Shown: positions 28,183 through 39,239, counted from the first letter of the stretch. The stretch: DNA of 64,000 bases from Frigoribacterium sp. VKM Ac-2836 (GCF_013248995.1 NZ_JABRPK010000004.1:153710-217709); one strand, 5' to 3'. Notes: generated from the sequence alone by a model not told the origin. Numbers and translations: made by a program.

Positions 28183-28491
28183 ATGGTCCTGGTACGTCAA
28201 GAAATCGGCGACGTCCTTCGTGACTTCCGCCTGCAGAAGGGTCGTACGCTCCGCCAGGTCGCGAGCAAGGCGAGCGTCGCCCTCGGCTACCTCAGCGAGG
28301 TCGAACGGGGCCAGAAAGAGGCGAGCTCCGAGATCCTGGCCTCCGTCGCCGATGCCCTCGAGACCCCCATCTCGGTCATCATGCGAGAGGTCGGCGACCG
28401 CATGGCCGTCATCGAGGGGCTCAACCCCATCCCCGACACCCTGCCGGACGACCTCGTCGCCGAGTTCGACTCCGACCTCGCGGTCCGCTGA
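28183..28491 (+). CDS. clgR: ClgR-type helix-turn-helix regulator
   Basis: An XRE-fold regulator of 102 residues. The HTH is GDVLRDFRLQKGRTLRQVASKASVALGYLSEVERGQKEAS. The position between cinA and recA and the sequence match ClgR, which in actinobacteria activates clp protease and repair genes and is itself degraded by Clp (family knowledge). The short C-terminus ends DSDLAVR with hydrophobic residues, compatible with a Clp degradation tag. A strong AAGGAGG lies before the ATG. A perfect terminator hairpin follows. Confidence 0.9.
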   Translation: MVLVRQEIGDVLRDFRLQKGRTLRQVASKASVALGYLSEVERGQKEASSEILASVADALETPISVIMREVGDRMAVIEGLNPIPDTLPDDLVAEFDSDLAVR

Positions 28492-28508
28492 GCGGCCCGC
28501 ATCGCTCC

Positions 28509-28538
28509 GAACGCCCCCGGCTCACGCCGGGGGCGTTC
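28509..28538 (+). terminator. Terminator after clgR
   Basis: A 13-bp perfect stem (arm GAACGCCCCCGGC) with loop TCAC, followed by CTCGTT. It separates clgR from DUF3046. Confidence 0.8.
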
Positions 28539-28549
28539 CTCGTTCGAGG

Positions 28550-28555
28550 TACCCT
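28550..28555 (+). promoter_or_regulatory. Candidate -10 of leaderless DUF3046 gene
   Basis: TACCCT ends 6 nt before the ATG at 28562, directly after the clgR terminator. Confidence 0.4.
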
Positions 28556-28561
28556 CGTCTG

Positions 28562-28786
28562 ATGCGAAAGAGCGAGTTCGCCCGAGCCGTCGAGGACGAG
28601 TTCGGAGAAGCTTACGGCCGGGTGCTCATCCGAGACCTGGTCATCCAGTCGCTCGGTGACCGGACCGCCGACCAAGCCATCGCCCAGGGCGAGTCGCCTC
28701 GCGACGTGTGGCTGGCGCTCTGCGAGGCCGAGGGCGTCCCGGTCTCCCGTCGTCACGGTGTCGGGCTGCCCGAACCGACGAGCTGA
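28562..28786 (+). CDS. DUF3046 family protein
   Basis: A small soluble protein of 74 residues: MRKSEFARAVEDEFGEAYG, then DLVIQSLGDRTADQAIAQGESPRDVWLALCEA. This matches DUF3046, a family found almost only in actinobacteria and usually just upstream of recA. No function is established. It appears to have its own leaderless promoter after the clgR terminator and may read into recA. Confidence 0.88.
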   Translation: MRKSEFARAVEDEFGEAYGRVLIRDLVIQSLGDRTADQAIAQGESPRDVWLALCEAEGVPVSRRHGVGLPEPTS

Positions 28787-28832
28787 GGCGTCGCTCGCTC
28801 GCGTGTGTGTTCGACACGCCGAGACCGATGGG

Positions 28833-28848
28833 TCGAACACGTGTTCGG
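28833..28848. promoter_or_regulatory. LexA-binding SOS box of recA
   Basis: TCGAACACGTGTTCGG matches the Gram-positive/actinobacterial SOS box TCGAAC-N4-GTTCG. A TAGCGT -10-like hexamer starts 8 bp downstream (28857-28862), so bound LexA would cover the promoter core. The start codon is about 230 nt further on. Confidence 0.88.
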
Positions 28849-29080
28849 ACGGATGGTAGCGTCCTCCACAAGGACGTAGACGATCGAGTTCTGCACGTCG
28901 GGCCGCCACCGCCACCGCGATGTCGGAGGTGGCCCGTAGCGTTTCTCGCATCGACGTCCCGCGTCACCGGCACATGCCGGCGACACCAGCCTTGTCGTAG
29001 CGACGACGACCCTGCACCACCGGTCGGCGTCGACGCGACAGCCTATAGGCGCACGGACGACCACCACGAAGGAGAACGAC

Positions 29081-30138
<1,058 letters not shown>

Positions 30139-30142
<4 letters not shown>

Positions 30143-30960
30143 CCTCGCACGACGACGACGCCCCGGTGTCGGGTCCGTCCGATGAGGACGCCGACACCGG
30201 GCGACTCGCGCCCGTCACGCGCCTGTTCGGCGGCGAACGTGATTCACGGGACGCCGAGGCGACGGGCAGGTCGTCATCGCCTGATGGTTTGGCTCAGGGT
30301 GCCGAGGCCGTACTGACGGCCATCAGTGCCCATTGGGGCGAGCGATCAGCAGTCTCGGCTTCCGAGGCCGGCCATCCTTCCGTTCGGGCTTCACGGGCCG
30401 GGGCCGCTGGCCGACCCAAGGCGTCCGGTCTGGGCGATGAGCCGGACGACGGGCCCGAAGACCTCGAGGCGCAGCAGCGGCGCGCCGAGAACGTCAGTCT
30501 GCATGCCCTCTCGCGTCGAGGCGTGTCCTCTCACGAGATGGAGAAGCTCCTGCTCTCACGCGACCTCGACGCGTCGGTCGTGGCCGACGAGATCGCGCGA
30601 CTCGAGAGGGTCGGTCTGCTCGACGACACCGAACTGGCCGCCATGCTGATCCGATCGAAGCAAGAGCGCAAAGGTCTCGGCCGGGGTGCCGTGACGTCCG
30701 AACTACGGGCCCGGGGCATCGACCCGTCGGTCATCGACGAGGCCCTGTCCGACACCGACGACGACGAAGAGCAAGAACGGGCCGACGAGTGGGCACGCAA
30801 GCGGGCCGGCTCGTTGCGCGGCCTCGACCGCGAGACCGCCGAGCGCCGTCTCAACGGGTACCTGATGCGTCGGGGGTACCGTTCCGAGGTCGTGCGCCGT
30901 GCGATCGAGAAGGCCCTACCCCGTGGGGGCAGCGGCCGAGGCGGTGTGCGCTTCGAGTGA
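30139..30960 (+). CDS. recX: Regulatory protein RecX with long N-terminal extension
   Basis: A modulator of RecA filaments, co-transcribed with recA by ATGA overlap; 273 residues. The RecX domain begins near residue 115 ([26 protein letters not shown]) and continues with [41 protein letters not shown] and a third helical repeat at the end. The first 110 residues are Ser/Ala/Asp-rich, low complexity and probably disordered; most RecX proteins lack this. Confidence 0.94.
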
Positions 30961-30983
30961 CCGTCTCATGGGTGGTGTCGATC

Positions 30984-30989
30984 TACACT
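30984..30989 (+). promoter_or_regulatory. Candidate -10 of leaderless miaB
   Basis: TACACT ends 8 nt before the miaB ATG at 30998. Confidence 0.4.
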
Positions 30990-30997
30990 GAATCACC

Positions 30998-32575
30998 ATG
31001 ACGACGGTCGCCACCCCTCCTGACCTCTCGCCCGTCGATGACCGGGCCCGTACCTACGAAGTGCGCACCTTCGGGTGTCAGATGAACGTCCACGACTCGG
31101 AGCGTCTCAGTGGTTCGCTCGAGGCGGCCGGTTACGTCCCCGCCGACGGGGCCGAGGCAGACATCGTCGTCATCAACACCTGTGCGGTCCGAGAGAACGC
31201 CGACAAGAAGTTGTACGGGACGCTGGGCACGCTCGCGGGTCGGAAGAAGAAGCACGAAGGTATGCAGATCGCCGTCGGCGGGTGCCTGGCCCAGAAAGAC
31301 AAGGCCGTCATCCTCGACAAGGCTCCCTGGGTCGACGTGGTCTTCGGCACGCACAACATGGGTGCCCTGCCCACACTGCTCGAACGAGCACGCCACAACG
31401 ACGAGGCCCAGCTCGAGATCCTCGAGTCCCTCGACGTGTTCCCCTCGACCCTGCCGACCAAACGCGACTCGACCCACAGCGGTTGGGTCTCCATCTCGGT
31501 CGGCTGCAACAACACCTGCACCTTCTGCATCGTGCCGTCACTCCGGGGCAAGGAGAAAGACCGCCGACCCGGCGACATCCTGGCCGAGGTTCAGGCATTG
31601 GTCGACGACGGTGCCGTCGAGGTGACGCTGCTGGGGCAGAACGTCAACTCGTACGGTGTCGAGTTCGGTGACCGCTTCGCCTTCGGCAAGTTGCTGCGTG
31701 CCGTCGGAACGATCTCCGGGCTCGAACGGATTCGGTTCACGAGCCCCCACCCGGCGTCCTTCACCGATGACGTCATCGCCGCGATGGCCGAGACCCCCGC
31801 GGTCATGCCGCAGTTGCACATGCCCCTGCAGTCGGGTTCCGACCGAGTGCTGCGAGCCATGCGGCGCAGCTACCGTAGCGAGAGATTCCTCGGCATCATC
31901 GACCGTGTGCGTTCGGCCATGCCAGAGGCCGCCATCAGCACGGACATCATCGTCGGTTTCCCTGGCGAGACCGAAGAGGACTTCGCCGAGACCCTCCGGG
32001 TGGTGGAGCAATCGCGGTTCGCGTCCGCGTTCACCTTCCAGTACTCGGTACGCCCCGGGACGCCCGCGGGCGAGATGGCCGACCAGATCCCGAAGGCCGT
32101 CGTGCAAGAACGGTTCGAGCGGCTCACGGCCCTGCAGGACCGCATCTCCGCCGAAGAGAACCGTCGGCAGATCGGCCGGACGGTCGAGGTTCTCGTGGCC
32201 ACCGACGAGGGCAGGAAGGACGCCTCCACCCACCGTCTGTCGGGGCGTGCGGAAGACAGTCGTCTCGTCCACTTCGAGGTCCCGACGGCGCGCCCGGTTC
32301 CGCGCCCCGGCGATGTCGTCCGCGTGCGGGTCACCGACGCCGCGCCGTTCTACCTCCTCGCCGATGCGGTCGACGGCCTGGAGCCCGTGTACGAAGTCCG
32401 TCGCACGCGCGCGGGTGACGCCTGGGACGCCGCGCAGGCCACCTCGTGCGGGGCGCCGTCCGAGTCCGGCGCGACCCGCGCCTCCTCGGGTCGACCCTCG
32501 AGGGTGAGCCTCGGTCTGCCCACGCTGCGGGTGGCGACGACTCCCATCTACAGCACGACCGACGACCTCCGCTGA
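30998..32575 (+). CDS. miaB: tRNA-2-methylthio-N6-dimethylallyladenosine synthase
   Basis: A radical-SAM methylthiotransferase acting on A37 of tRNAs already isopentenylated by MiaA; 525 residues. Order: N-terminal UPF0004 domain with cluster cysteines in [24 protein letters not shown] and GGCLAQKD; radical-[22 protein letters not shown]; and a TRAM domain near residues 385-455. A C-terminal Ser/Thr/Arg tail is probably disordered. miaA begins 1 nt after its stop. Confidence 0.97.
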   Translation: MTTVATPPDLSPVDDRARTYEVRTFGCQMNVHDSERLSGSLEAAGYVPADGAEADIVVINTCAVRENADKKLYGTLGTLAGRKKKHEGMQIAVGGCLAQKDKAVILDKAPWVDVVFGTHNMGALPTLLERARHNDEAQLEILESLDVFPSTLPTKRDSTHSGWVSISVGCNNTCTFCIVPSLRGKEKDRRPGDILAEVQALVDDGAVEVTLLGQNVNSYGVEFGDRFAFGKLLRAVGTISGLERIRFTSPHPASFTDDVIAAMAETPAVMPQLHMPLQSGSDRVLRAMRRSYRSERFLGIIDRVRSAMPEAAISTDIIVGFPGETEEDFAETLRVVEQSRFASAFTFQYSVRPGTPAGEMADQIPKAVVQERFERLTALQDRISAEENRRQIGRTVEVLVATDEGRKDASTHRLSGRAEDSRLVHFEVPTARPVPRPGDVVRVRVTDAAPFYLLADAVDGLEPVYEVRRTRAGDAWDAAQATSCGAPSESGATRASSGRPSRVSLGLPTLRVATTPIYSTTDDLR

Positions 32576-32576
32576 C

Positions 32577-33488
32577 GTGCTGGTCGCTGTCGTCGGGGCG
32601 ACCGGCACGGGCAAGTCGGCGTTCTCGCTCGACCTCGCCGAGGCGCTGGCCACCCGAGGTGAGGCCGTCGAAATCGTCAACGCGGACGCCATGCAGCTCT
32701 ACCGCGGCATGGACGTCGGCACCGCCAAGCTCGCCACTGCCGAGCGGCGAGGTGTCCCGCACCACCTCCTCGACGTCCTCGACGTCACCGACGAGGCGAG
32801 CGTCGAGTGGTACCAACGCGCGGCCAGGGCGCTGATCGACGACATCGCGGCGCGGGGAGCCGTGGCGGTCCTCGTCGGCGGGTCGGGGCTCTACGTCTCG
32901 AGCGTGTTGTTCGACTTCCGGTTCCCCGGTACCGATCCCGTGATCCGGGCGCGGTACGAGGCGATCGCCGACGAACGCGGGCCCGGGGCCCTGCACGATC
33001 TCTTGGCGGAGCGCGATCCAGCGTCCGCCACGTCGATCGGGCGTCACAATGTGAGGCGCCTCGTCCGGGCACTCGAGGTCGGAGACCTGACCGGACGCCC
33101 CTTCTCGGGCACGTTGCCCGAGAAGTCGTCGCCGTGGCGGCCGTCGACCGTCTTCGGCGTGGCGGAAGAGCGCCCCGTGCTCGTCGAACGTCTCGATCGT
33201 CGCGTCGAGCAGATGTGGCGGTCCGGTCTCGTCGACGAGGTGCGGGGCCTCCTCCCGCTGGGGCTCGAGCGGGGGATTACGGCCGGCCGGGCGATCGGAT
33301 ACGCCCAGGCCGCGGCCCAGATCCGGGGCGAGCTCACCGAGGCCGACGCGATCGACGCCACGGCGTCCCTCACCCGCCGTTACGCGCGCCGTCAGGCCAG
33401 CTGGTTCCGTCGGTACGACGGCGTGGAGTGGTCCCGCTCGGGCGATGCCCAGGCCATCGACCGGGCCGTGGCTAGACTTCTCGAGTGA
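32577..33488 (+). CDS. miaA: tRNA dimethylallyltransferase
   Basis: Adds the isopentenyl group to A37 of tRNAs reading UNN codons, the substrate for MiaB; 303 residues. The P-loop GATGTGKS is at residues 7-14. The [25 protein letters not shown] and GGSGLYV segments are typical. A GTG start comes directly after miaB. A TAGACT hexamer inside its 3' end (33473-33478) may drive dapF separately. Confidence 0.97.
   Translation: MLVAVVGATGTGKSAFSLDLAEALATRGEAVEIVNADAMQLYRGMDVGTAKLATAERRGVPHHLLDVLDVTDEASVEWYQRAARALIDDIAARGAVAVLVGGSGLYVSSVLFDFRFPGTDPVIRARYEAIADERGPGALHDLLAERDPASATSIGRHNVRRLVRALEVGDLTGRPFSGTLPEKSSPWRPSTVFGVAEERPVLVERLDRRVEQMWRSGLVDEVRGLLPLGLERGITAGRAIGYAQAAAQIRGELTEADAIDATASLTRRYARRQASWFRRYDGVEWSRSGDAQAIDRAVARLLE
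33473..33478 (+). promoter_or_regulatory. Candidate internal -10 for leaderless dapF
   Basis: TAGACT within miaA ends 6 nt before the dapF GTG at 33485. Confidence 0.35.
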
Positions 33489-34363
33489 CCACCACGCTGC
33501 AGTTCACCAAGGGTCAGGGCACCGGAAACGACTTCGTCCTGTTCACCGATCCCGACGCGAGCACCGACCTGTCGCCCGCGATGATCAGGGCTCTGGCGGA
33601 CCGTCGCTTCGGGGTGGGTGCCGACGGTGTGATCCGCGCGGTCCGGACGGCGGCGCTGTCCACCGAGGCGGCCCTGCTGCAGGTCGAGCCGCGGGCCGAG
33701 TGGTTCATGGACTACCACAACGCCGACGGCAGTCCGGCAGAGATGTGCGGCAACGGAATCCGAGTCTTCGCGCGGTACCTCGTCGAACGGGGTCTGGTCC
33801 AGTTGGGCGACGACGACGTCCTCGTCGTCGGTACCCGAGCCGGCGCACGAGAAGTACGACGTGACGGCACGGGGTTCCGAGTCGACCTGGGGCCTTGGCG
33901 TCTCGGCGATGACGACCCGGTCGTCCGGGCACGCGAACTGCACGCCGCCCGTCCGGGCCTGCCGATCTCCGTCGGCAACCCCCACGTGGTGGTGGCCCTC
34001 GCCGGCGACGACGAACTCGACGGTCTCGACCTGACGTACGTGCCGATCATCGACCCGGCTCCGGCCGACGGGGCGAACGTCGAGTTCGTGGTGCCCGCCG
34101 ACCCGCTCGTGGTCGACGGCCTCGGTCGCATCCGCATGCGCGTTCACGAGCGCGGCAGCGGCGAGACCCTCTCGTGCGGTACCGGTGCGGCAGCGGCCGC
34201 CCTCGCCACCCGCCACTGGGCCGGGGCCTCGGCACCCGAGGCCTGGCTGGTCGACGTCCCCGGTGGGGTCGTCGGCGTCTCGATCAGCCACCACGACGAC
34301 GGCGAACACGTCTCGCTCAGCGGGCCTGCCGAACTGGTCTTCACGGGCGCGCTCGACCTCTGA
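33485..34363 (+). CDS. dapF: Diaminopimelate epimerase
   Basis: Converts LL- to meso-diaminopimelate, the peptidoglycan and lysine precursor; 292 residues. The two catalytic cysteines are in [14 protein letters not shown] and [26 protein letters not shown] at the N-terminus is the usual start. The GTG overlaps the miaA stop (GTGA). With dapA and dapB it gives three of the diaminopimelate genes in this window. Confidence 0.97.
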   Translation: MTTTLQFTKGQGTGNDFVLFTDPDASTDLSPAMIRALADRRFGVGADGVIRAVRTAALSTEAALLQVEPRAEWFMDYHNADGSPAEMCGNGIRVFARYLVERGLVQLGDDDVLVVGTRAGAREVRRDGTGFRVDLGPWRLGDDDPVVRARELHAARPGLPISVGNPHVVVALAGDDELDGLDLTYVPIIDPAPADGANVEFVVPADPLVVDGLGRIRMRVHERGSGETLSCGTGAAAAALATRHWAGASAPEAWLVDVPGGVVGVSISHHDDGEHVSLSGPAELVFTGALDL

Positions 34364-34404
34364 GGCCCTCCGGGTACGACGTCGGGCTCGTGTGGGGCAT
34401 CCTG

Positions 34405-35025
34405 TCAATCGGCGTCGGTCAGACGCTCGGCGCGCAAGATGCGGTACCCCTTGCTGGTGGAGGCGCGGGTCACGTCCACGACGTCGGTCATCGTCTCGTT
34501 CATCCAGCGCTGCAACGAGTCGGCACCGAGGTTCTTCTGGACGACCAGCCAGGCCTCCGAGCCCTGATCGAGTCGGGGGAGCCATCGTTCGAGCAGGGAG
34601 TGCAGCTCGCTCTTGCCGACCCGGATCGGCGGATTCGACCAGATCGTCGCGAAGCGCAGGTCGTCGGGAACATCGTCGGGGGTGACGGCGTTGACGTTGT
34701 CGAGGGCGATTGACCGCGCATTCTCGCGCACGAGGTCGAGCACTCTCTCGTTCACGTCGACGGCCCAGACCGTCGCGTCGGGTGACGACAGCGCGAGGCT
34801 CAGTGTGATGGGGCCCCACCCGCATCCGACGTCCAGCAGATGACCCGCCCGGGGCGGCGTCGGCGTGCCCGCCAGCAGCACCGAGGTTCCTGGGTCGACC
34901 CGACCGGGGCTGAAGACCCCGGCAGCCGTGGTCACCGTCAGCTCGCGGCCCGCGAGGACGACCTCGATGGTCCTGGGCTTGGCCGCGCTTCCGGGCTGAG
35001 GGGAGAAGTAGTGCTCGCTGGCCAT
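34405..35025 (-). CDS. RsmC-like class I SAM methyltransferase
   Basis: A protein of 206 residues. SAM motif I is HLLDVGCGWGPITLSLAL and the acceptor motif is WSNPPIRVG, as in the RsmC/RsmD group that methylates guanine in 16S rRNA. It lacks the N-terminal half of E. coli RsmC, a common short form. The start at MASEHYFSPQPG is supported by TAAGTT 7 nt upstream (35033-35038, minus strand). It converges with dapF and diverges from hflX. Confidence 0.88.
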   Translation of the reverse strand: MASEHYFSPQPGSAAKPRTIEVVLAGRELTVTTAAGVFSPGRVDPGTSVLLAGTPTPPRAGHLLDVGCGWGPITLSLALSSPDATVWAVDVNERVLDLVRENARSIALDNVNAVTPDDVPDDLRFATIWSNPPIRVGKSELHSLLERWLPRLDQGSEAWLVVQKNLGADSLQRWMNETMTDVVDVTRASTSKGYRILRAERLTDAD

Positions 35026-35032
35026 GCTCGCC

Positions 35033-35038
35033 AACTTA
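35033..35038 (-). promoter_or_regulatory. Candidate -10 of the leaderless RsmC-like gene
   Basis: TAAGTT on the minus strand ends 7 nt before the ATG at 35025. Confidence 0.4.
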
Positions 35039-35088
35039 CCGAACATCCGCCGGGGTGCCGTTCCCTGCTCCCGGTCCACCGAAAGGGT

Positions 35089-35094
35089 TAGTAT
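35089..35094 (+). promoter_or_regulatory. Candidate -10 of leaderless hflX
   Basis: TAGTAT ends 7 nt before the ATG at 35102, one of the best hexamers in this series. Confidence 0.45.
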
Positions 35095-35101
35095 CACCCC
35101 G

Positions 35102-36646
35102 ATGACAGACCACACCACGACACCGCTCGACTCCGAGCGGAACGACCAGCCCGACGACGTCGTCGCGCGCGTCCTCGATCGTGCGGCCCAGCGTGCCTCC
35201 GGCTACACCGTCTTCTCGCCGGCTCAGGCCATCCAGACCCGTTCGCTGCGCGATGACGGCTCCGACGGGGACCAGTCCGAGCGGGACGACCGCCAGGCCC
35301 TCCGCCGTGTCGCGGGCCTCTCGACCGAACTGCAAGACGTCACCGAGGTCGAGTACCGCCAGCTGCGTCTCGAGAACGTCGTCCTGATCGGCGTCTACTC
35401 GCAGGGCTCGATGTCCGACGCCGAGAACTCCCTGCGCGAGTTGGCGGCCCTGGCCGAGACGGCAGGGGCCGTCGTCCTGGACGGGCTGCTGCAGCGACGA
35501 CCGAACCCTGACCCGAGCACCTACCTGGGCAAGGGCAAGGCCGAAGAACTCCGCGGGACGGTCGCGGCCCTCGGCGCCGATACCGTGATCGCCGACACCG
35601 AACTGGCCCCGAGCCAGCGACGCGCCCTCGAAGACGTCGTCAAGGTCAAGGTCATCGACCGCACCGCCGTGATCCTCGACATCTTCAGCCAGCACGCCAA
35701 GAGCCGCGAGGGCAAGGCGCAGGTCGAACTCGCCCAGCTCGAATACCTGCTGCCCCGCCTCCGAGGATGGGGCGAGTCGATGTCGCGCCAGGCCGGTGGT
35801 CAGGTAGGAGGCGCGGGTGCCGGAATGGGCAGCCGTGGGCCCGGTGAGACCAAGATCGAACTCGACCGACGCCGCATCCACACCCGCATGGCCCGGCTCC
35901 GGCGTCAGATCAAAGAGATGAAGCCGGCCCGCGACGCCAAGCGGGCCAACCGTGACCGCAACGAGGTGCCGACGGTCGCCATCGCGGGCTACACGAACGC
36001 GGGCAAGTCCAGCCTGCTCAACCGTCTGACCAGCGCAGGCGTCCTCGTCGAGAACGCGCTGTTCGCGACGCTCGACGCGACGGTCCGTAAGAGCTTGACG
36101 GCGGACGGTCGTCCCTTCACGTACGCCGACACCGTCGGATTCGTGCGCAACCTGCCCCACCAGCTGGTCGAGGCGTTCCGGTCGACGCTCGAAGAGGTCG
36201 AGGCGGCCGACGTGATCGTGCACGTGGTCGACGGCTCACACCCCGACCCGGCTGCGCAGCTCGCCACGGTCCGCGACGTCATCGCCGAGGTCGACGGTCG
36301 CGACATCGCCGAGATCGTCGTCTTCAACAAGAGCGATCTCGTCGACGACGACCAGCGTCTCGTCCTGCTCGGGCTCGAACCGACGGCGATCTTCGTCTCG
36401 GCTCGAACCGGTGAGGGCATCGACGAGCTCCTCGCCCGCATCGCCTCCGTGTTGCCCGAACCCGAGATCGAACTCGACCTGTTGGTGCCGTACGACCGGG
36501 GTGACGTGGTCTCGCACCTGCACGACTCCGGGCGCATCCTCAGCACGGACTACGTGGAACAGGGCACTCGAGTGCACGCTCGGGTCTACCCGAGCGACGT
36601 CGCCGGGCTCGCCCCCTACGTCGCACCGGTCGGCGTCGGGCGCTGA
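35102..36646 (+). CDS. hflX: Ribosome-rescue GTPase HflX
   Basis: A GTPase that splits stalled ribosomes; 514 residues. The N-terminal HflX domain includes DPSTYLGKGKAEEL. A Gly-rich linker (QAGGQVGGAGAGMGSRGPGE) follows, then the G domain with G1 GYTNAGKSSL, G3 ADTVGFVRNLP and G4 VFNKSDL, and a short C-terminal domain. It shares a bidirectional terminator with lexA. Confidence 0.96.
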   Translation: MTDHTTTPLDSERNDQPDDVVARVLDRAAQRASGYTVFSPAQAIQTRSLRDDGSDGDQSERDDRQALRRVAGLSTELQDVTEVEYRQLRLENVVLIGVYSQGSMSDAENSLRELAALAETAGAVVLDGLLQRRPNPDPSTYLGKGKAEELRGTVAALGADTVIADTELAPSQRRALEDVVKVKVIDRTAVILDIFSQHAKSREGKAQVELAQLEYLLPRLRGWGESMSRQAGGQVGGAGAGMGSRGPGETKIELDRRRIHTRMARLRRQIKEMKPARDAKRANRDRNEVPTVAIAGYTNAGKSSLLNRLTSAGVLVENALFATLDATVRKSLTADGRPFTYADTVGFVRNLPHQLVEAFRSTLEEVEAADVIVHVVDGSHPDPAAQLATVRDVIAEVDGRDIAEIVVFNKSDLVDDDQRLVLLGLEPTAIFVSARTGEGIDELLARIASVLPEPEIELDLLVPYDRGDVVSHLHDSGRILSTDYVEQGTRVHARVYPSDVAGLAPYVAPVGVGR

Positions 36647-36666
36647 CACCGGCCCGCTCGTCCTGA

Positions 36667-36712
36667 CACGACGAAGCGCCGACCACCCAGGGGTGGTCGG
36701 CGCTTCGTCGTG
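36667..36712. terminator. Bidirectional terminator between hflX and lexA
   Basis: A near-continuous 22-bp stem (arm starts CACGACGAAGCGCCGACCAC) with almost no loop. The symmetry suits both convergent genes. Confidence 0.85.
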
Positions 36713-36751
36713 GCGGGGAGGGCAGGGCAGGGCCCGAGCGTTACACGAAGG

Positions 36752-37465
36752 TCAGACGGAGCGCAGCACGGCGACGACCTTGCCCACGATCTGGGCGTGG
36801 TCGCCGACGATGGGCTCGAAGGCACTGTTGCGCGGGAGCAACCAGGTGTGGCCGTCTCGCTGGCGGAACACCTTGACGGTGGCTTCGTCGTCGAGCATGG
36901 CCGCGACGATGTCGCCGTTCTCGGCGTCCTGCTGCTGTCGCACGACGACCCAGTCCCCGTCGCAGATGGCGGCATCGATCATCGAGTCGCCGACCACCCG
37001 CAGCATGAACAGTTCGCCCTTGCCGACGAGTTGACGCGGCAGGGGCATCACGTCCTCGATCTGCTGTTCGGCCGTGATGGGGATGCCGGCGGCGATCCGC
37101 CCGACCATGGGGACGTGAGCGGTGGCACCGTCGTCGCTGGTGGTGAAGACGGTTGCCGGGGGAGTGACCGGGGCCGTCGCGTCCACGAGGACTTCGAGGG
37201 CTCGGGGTCGGTTCGGATCACGGCGGATCTTGCCGGCCAGTTCGAGCTGGTTGAGCTGGTGCGTGACGCTGGAGAGTGACTTGAGGCCGACCGCGTCGCC
37301 GATCTCACGCATGCTCGGCGGGTACCCCCGGTGCCCGATGCTCTCGGTGATCGCGGCGAGGATCGACGACTGTTTGGCCGTCAACTCCTTTCGCGGGAGG
37401 AGACCGGTGTCTACCCGACGGGGTGCGTCGGGGGCCGCCTGCGGGGTGCGCTTCGGGTCGCTCAT
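36752..37465 (-). CDS. lexA: SOS repressor LexA
   Basis: A transcriptional repressor of 237 residues. The N-terminal winged helix-turn-helix is about residues 27-90 ([24 protein letters not shown]). The self-cleavage site is Ala126-Gly127 in GRIAAGIP, and the catalytic dyad is Ser161 (VGDSMID) and Lys198 (ATVKVF). AGGAG before the ATG fixes the start. A TACGGT -10 (37521-37526, minus strand) with an overlapping SOS box upstream implies autoregulation. Confidence 0.97.
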   Translation of the reverse strand: MSDPKRTPQAAPDAPRRVDTGLLPRKELTAKQSSILAAITESIGHRGYPPSMREIGDAVGLKSLSSVTHQLNQLELAGKIRRDPNRPRALEVLVDATAPVTPPATVFTTSDDGATAHVPMVGRIAAGIPITAEQQIEDVMPLPRQLVGKGELFMLRVVGDSMIDAAICDGDWVVVRQQQDAENGDIVAAMLDDEATVKVFRQRDGHTWLLPRNSAFEPIVGDHAQIVGKVVAVLRSV

Positions 37466-37545
37466 GGATCTCCTGCCGTCGATGTCGGTGGTCCCTGTTT
37501 GACTCCTACCACCGATCGAAACCGTATCCGATCGGGCGGTGTCGA

Positions 37546-37561
37546 CAAAACACATGTTCGA
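37546..37561. promoter_or_regulatory. SOS box in the lexA promoter (degenerate left half)
   Basis: The sequence CAAAACACATGTTCGA has a perfect right half GTTCGA and AAC of the left half. It overlaps the likely lexA -35 (minus-strand TTTGTC, 37544-37549), with the -10 TACGGT 17 bp away. Confidence 0.65.
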
Positions 37562-37639
37562 GTGTGTCGCGTATTCGCTTCCCGATCCTGGTCGATTCCC
37601 CCTCGGTTTTCCTCCCTCAGGGGTTGAAAGCACAAAGAA

Positions 37640-37655
37640 TCGAATGTATGTTCGG
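37640..37655. promoter_or_regulatory. SOS box of the LysM gene
   Basis: TCGAATGTATGTTCGG differs from the TCGAAC-N4-GTTCG pattern by one base. It lies 84 bp before the LysM gene, separate from the lexA box, so each divergent gene has its own site. Confidence 0.75.
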
Positions 37656-37738
37656 AACACGTCTTCGTGCTCGGCATTCCCGGCCGAGTGCCGGGCACGA
37701 ACGCGTCCCTCGTCTTCCCGCAGTGAAAGGACCACCTC

Positions 37739-38107
37739 ATGAGCGTCACGTCAGCATCAGCAGTTGCGTCCCCCGTCGACTCGACCCCAGTCGTGCGCAC
37801 GCGTCTGCGCATCACCCGACGAGGCCGCGCGGTCGTCGCCGCATTGGTCGCCGTCCCGCTCGTCCTCGTGGCAGGCGCGGTCGTCCTCAACGGGGGTGGG
37901 GCAGTAGCCTCCGACACGTCGAGTTCCGCCGAGTTCCAGCACGTGACCGTCGACGGTGGCGAGACGCTGTGGCAGGTGGCGGCCGAGATCGATCCCAGCG
38001 CCGACCCTCGCGACGTCATCGCCGACCTCGTCTCGCTCAACAATCTGCCGAGCGCCGAGGTCTCAGCGGGCCAGAGCCTCGCCGTGCCCGCTCAGTACGT
38101 ACGCTGA
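37739..38107 (+). CDS. SOS-linked LysM membrane protein, candidate division inhibitor
   Basis: A protein of 122 residues with a basic N-terminus, one transmembrane helix (about 33-55, [19 protein letters not shown]) and an extracellular LysM domain (about 70-120, [35 protein letters not shown]). The layout and the position divergent from lexA match YneA of Bacillus and the actinobacterial relatives that delay division during SOS (family knowledge); orthology is inferred. AAAGGA precedes the ATG, and an SOS box lies upstream. Confidence 0.85.
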   Translation: MSVTSASAVASPVDSTPVVRTRLRITRRGRAVVAALVAVPLVLVAGAVVLNGGGAVASDTSSSAEFQHVTVDGGETLWQVAAEIDPSADPRDVIADLVSLNNLPSAEVSAGQSLAVPAQYVR

Positions 38108-38141
38108 GTCCTCGGCGGGGGTGCCGGCACCGGCCCGCCCG

Positions 38142-38147
38142 TACCAT
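38142..38147 (+). promoter_or_regulatory. Candidate -10 of hisC
   Basis: TACCAT ends 6 nt before the hisC GTG at 38154. A GGAGGGG also lies between. Confidence 0.35.
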
Positions 38148-38153
38148 GGAGGG

Positions 38154-39239
38154 GTGTCCTTCAGTCTCGACGACCTGCCCATCCGTGATGACCTCCGGGG
38201 TCTGACGCCGTACGGCGCCCCTCAGAAGAAGGTCCCCGTCGCGCTCAACGTCAACGAGAACACGCATCCCATCCCCGAAGACGTCGCCCGAGACATCGTC
38301 GAGTCCGTGGCTCGAGCGGTTCTCGAGGTCAACCGCTACCCAGATCGCGAGTTCACCGAACTGCGCGACTCGCTGGCGGCTTATCTCGGGCACGGGCTCA
38401 CCCGCGACAACGTCTGGGCCGCGAACGGCTCGAACGAGGTCATCCAGCAACTCCTCCAGGCCTTCGGTGGTCCGGGCCGTTCCGTCCTCGGTTTTCCTCC
38501 TACGTATTCGATGCACTCCACCATCGCCACGGGCACCGGTAGTCGTTGGATCGAGGGGCGCCGCGACGAGGGGTTCCGCATCTCGCCCGAGACCGCGGTC
38601 TCCGAGATCGAACGCACGCGTCCCGACATCGTCTTCTTCTGCGGGCCCAACAACCCCACCGGCACGCCCCTCGATCTCGCCACCATCGAGGCGGCATACG
38701 ACGCCACCGATGGCATCGTCTTCGTCGACGAGGCCTATGCCGAGTTCATGCCGGCCGATCAGCCCACGGCACTGACCCTGCTCGCCGGTCGTGAGCGTCT
38801 CGTCGTGTCGCGCACGATGAGCAAGGCGTTCGCCTTCGCCGGCGCCCGGGTGGGGTACCTGGCCGCGCACCCGGCCGTGTCCGACGCGCTGCGTCTCGTG
38901 CGCCTTCCTTACCACCTCTCCTCCCTGACGCAGGCAGCGGCGGTCGCCGCGCTCTCGCACGCGAACGAGATGCTCGCGATGGTCGACGACATCAAGGCCC
39001 AACGTGATCGGATCGTGCACGAACTGACCGAGCTCGGGTACGAACCGTGGCCCACCTGGTCGAACTTCGTCCTCTTCGGTGGGGTCGACGCCCCGAGCGA
39101 CGTCTTCGCACGCCTGCTCGAACGGGGGATCATCGTCCGTGACCTCGGCATCCCGAACCACCTGAGGGTCAGTGCGGGCACCGAGGCCGAGACCACCGCG
39201 TTCCTCGAGGCGCTTCGCGACATTAGGCTCTCTTCGTGA
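38154..39239 (+). CDS. hisC: Histidinol-phosphate aminotransferase
   Basis: A PLP enzyme of histidine synthesis; 361 residues. It shows [11 protein letters not shown] at the N-terminus, [18 protein letters not shown], the Schiff-base Lys in [18 protein letters not shown] and the late [11 protein letters not shown] with the substrate-binding Arg. hisB starts inside its stop codon. hisD, which often leads this operon, is not next to it. Confidence 0.97.
   Translation: MSFSLDDLPIRDDLRGLTPYGAPQKKVPVALNVNENTHPIPEDVARDIVESVARAVLEVNRYPDREFTELRDSLAAYLGHGLTRDNVWAANGSNEVIQQLLQAFGGPGRSVLGFPPTYSMHSTIATGTGSRWIEGRRDEGFRISPETAVSEIERTRPDIVFFCGPNNPTGTPLDLATIEAAYDATDGIVFVDEAYAEFMPADQPTALTLLAGRERLVVSRTMSKAFAFAGARVGYLAAHPAVSDALRLVRLPYHLSSLTQAAAVAALSHANEMLAMVDDIKAQRDRIVHELTELGYEPWPTWSNFVLFGGVDAPSDVFARLLERGIIVRDLGIPNHLRVSAGTEAETTAFLEALRDIRLSS
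39224..39229 (+). promoter_or_regulatory. Candidate internal -10 for hisB
   Basis: TAGGCT inside the hisC 3' end ends 6 nt before the hisB GTG at 39236. Confidence 0.3.
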
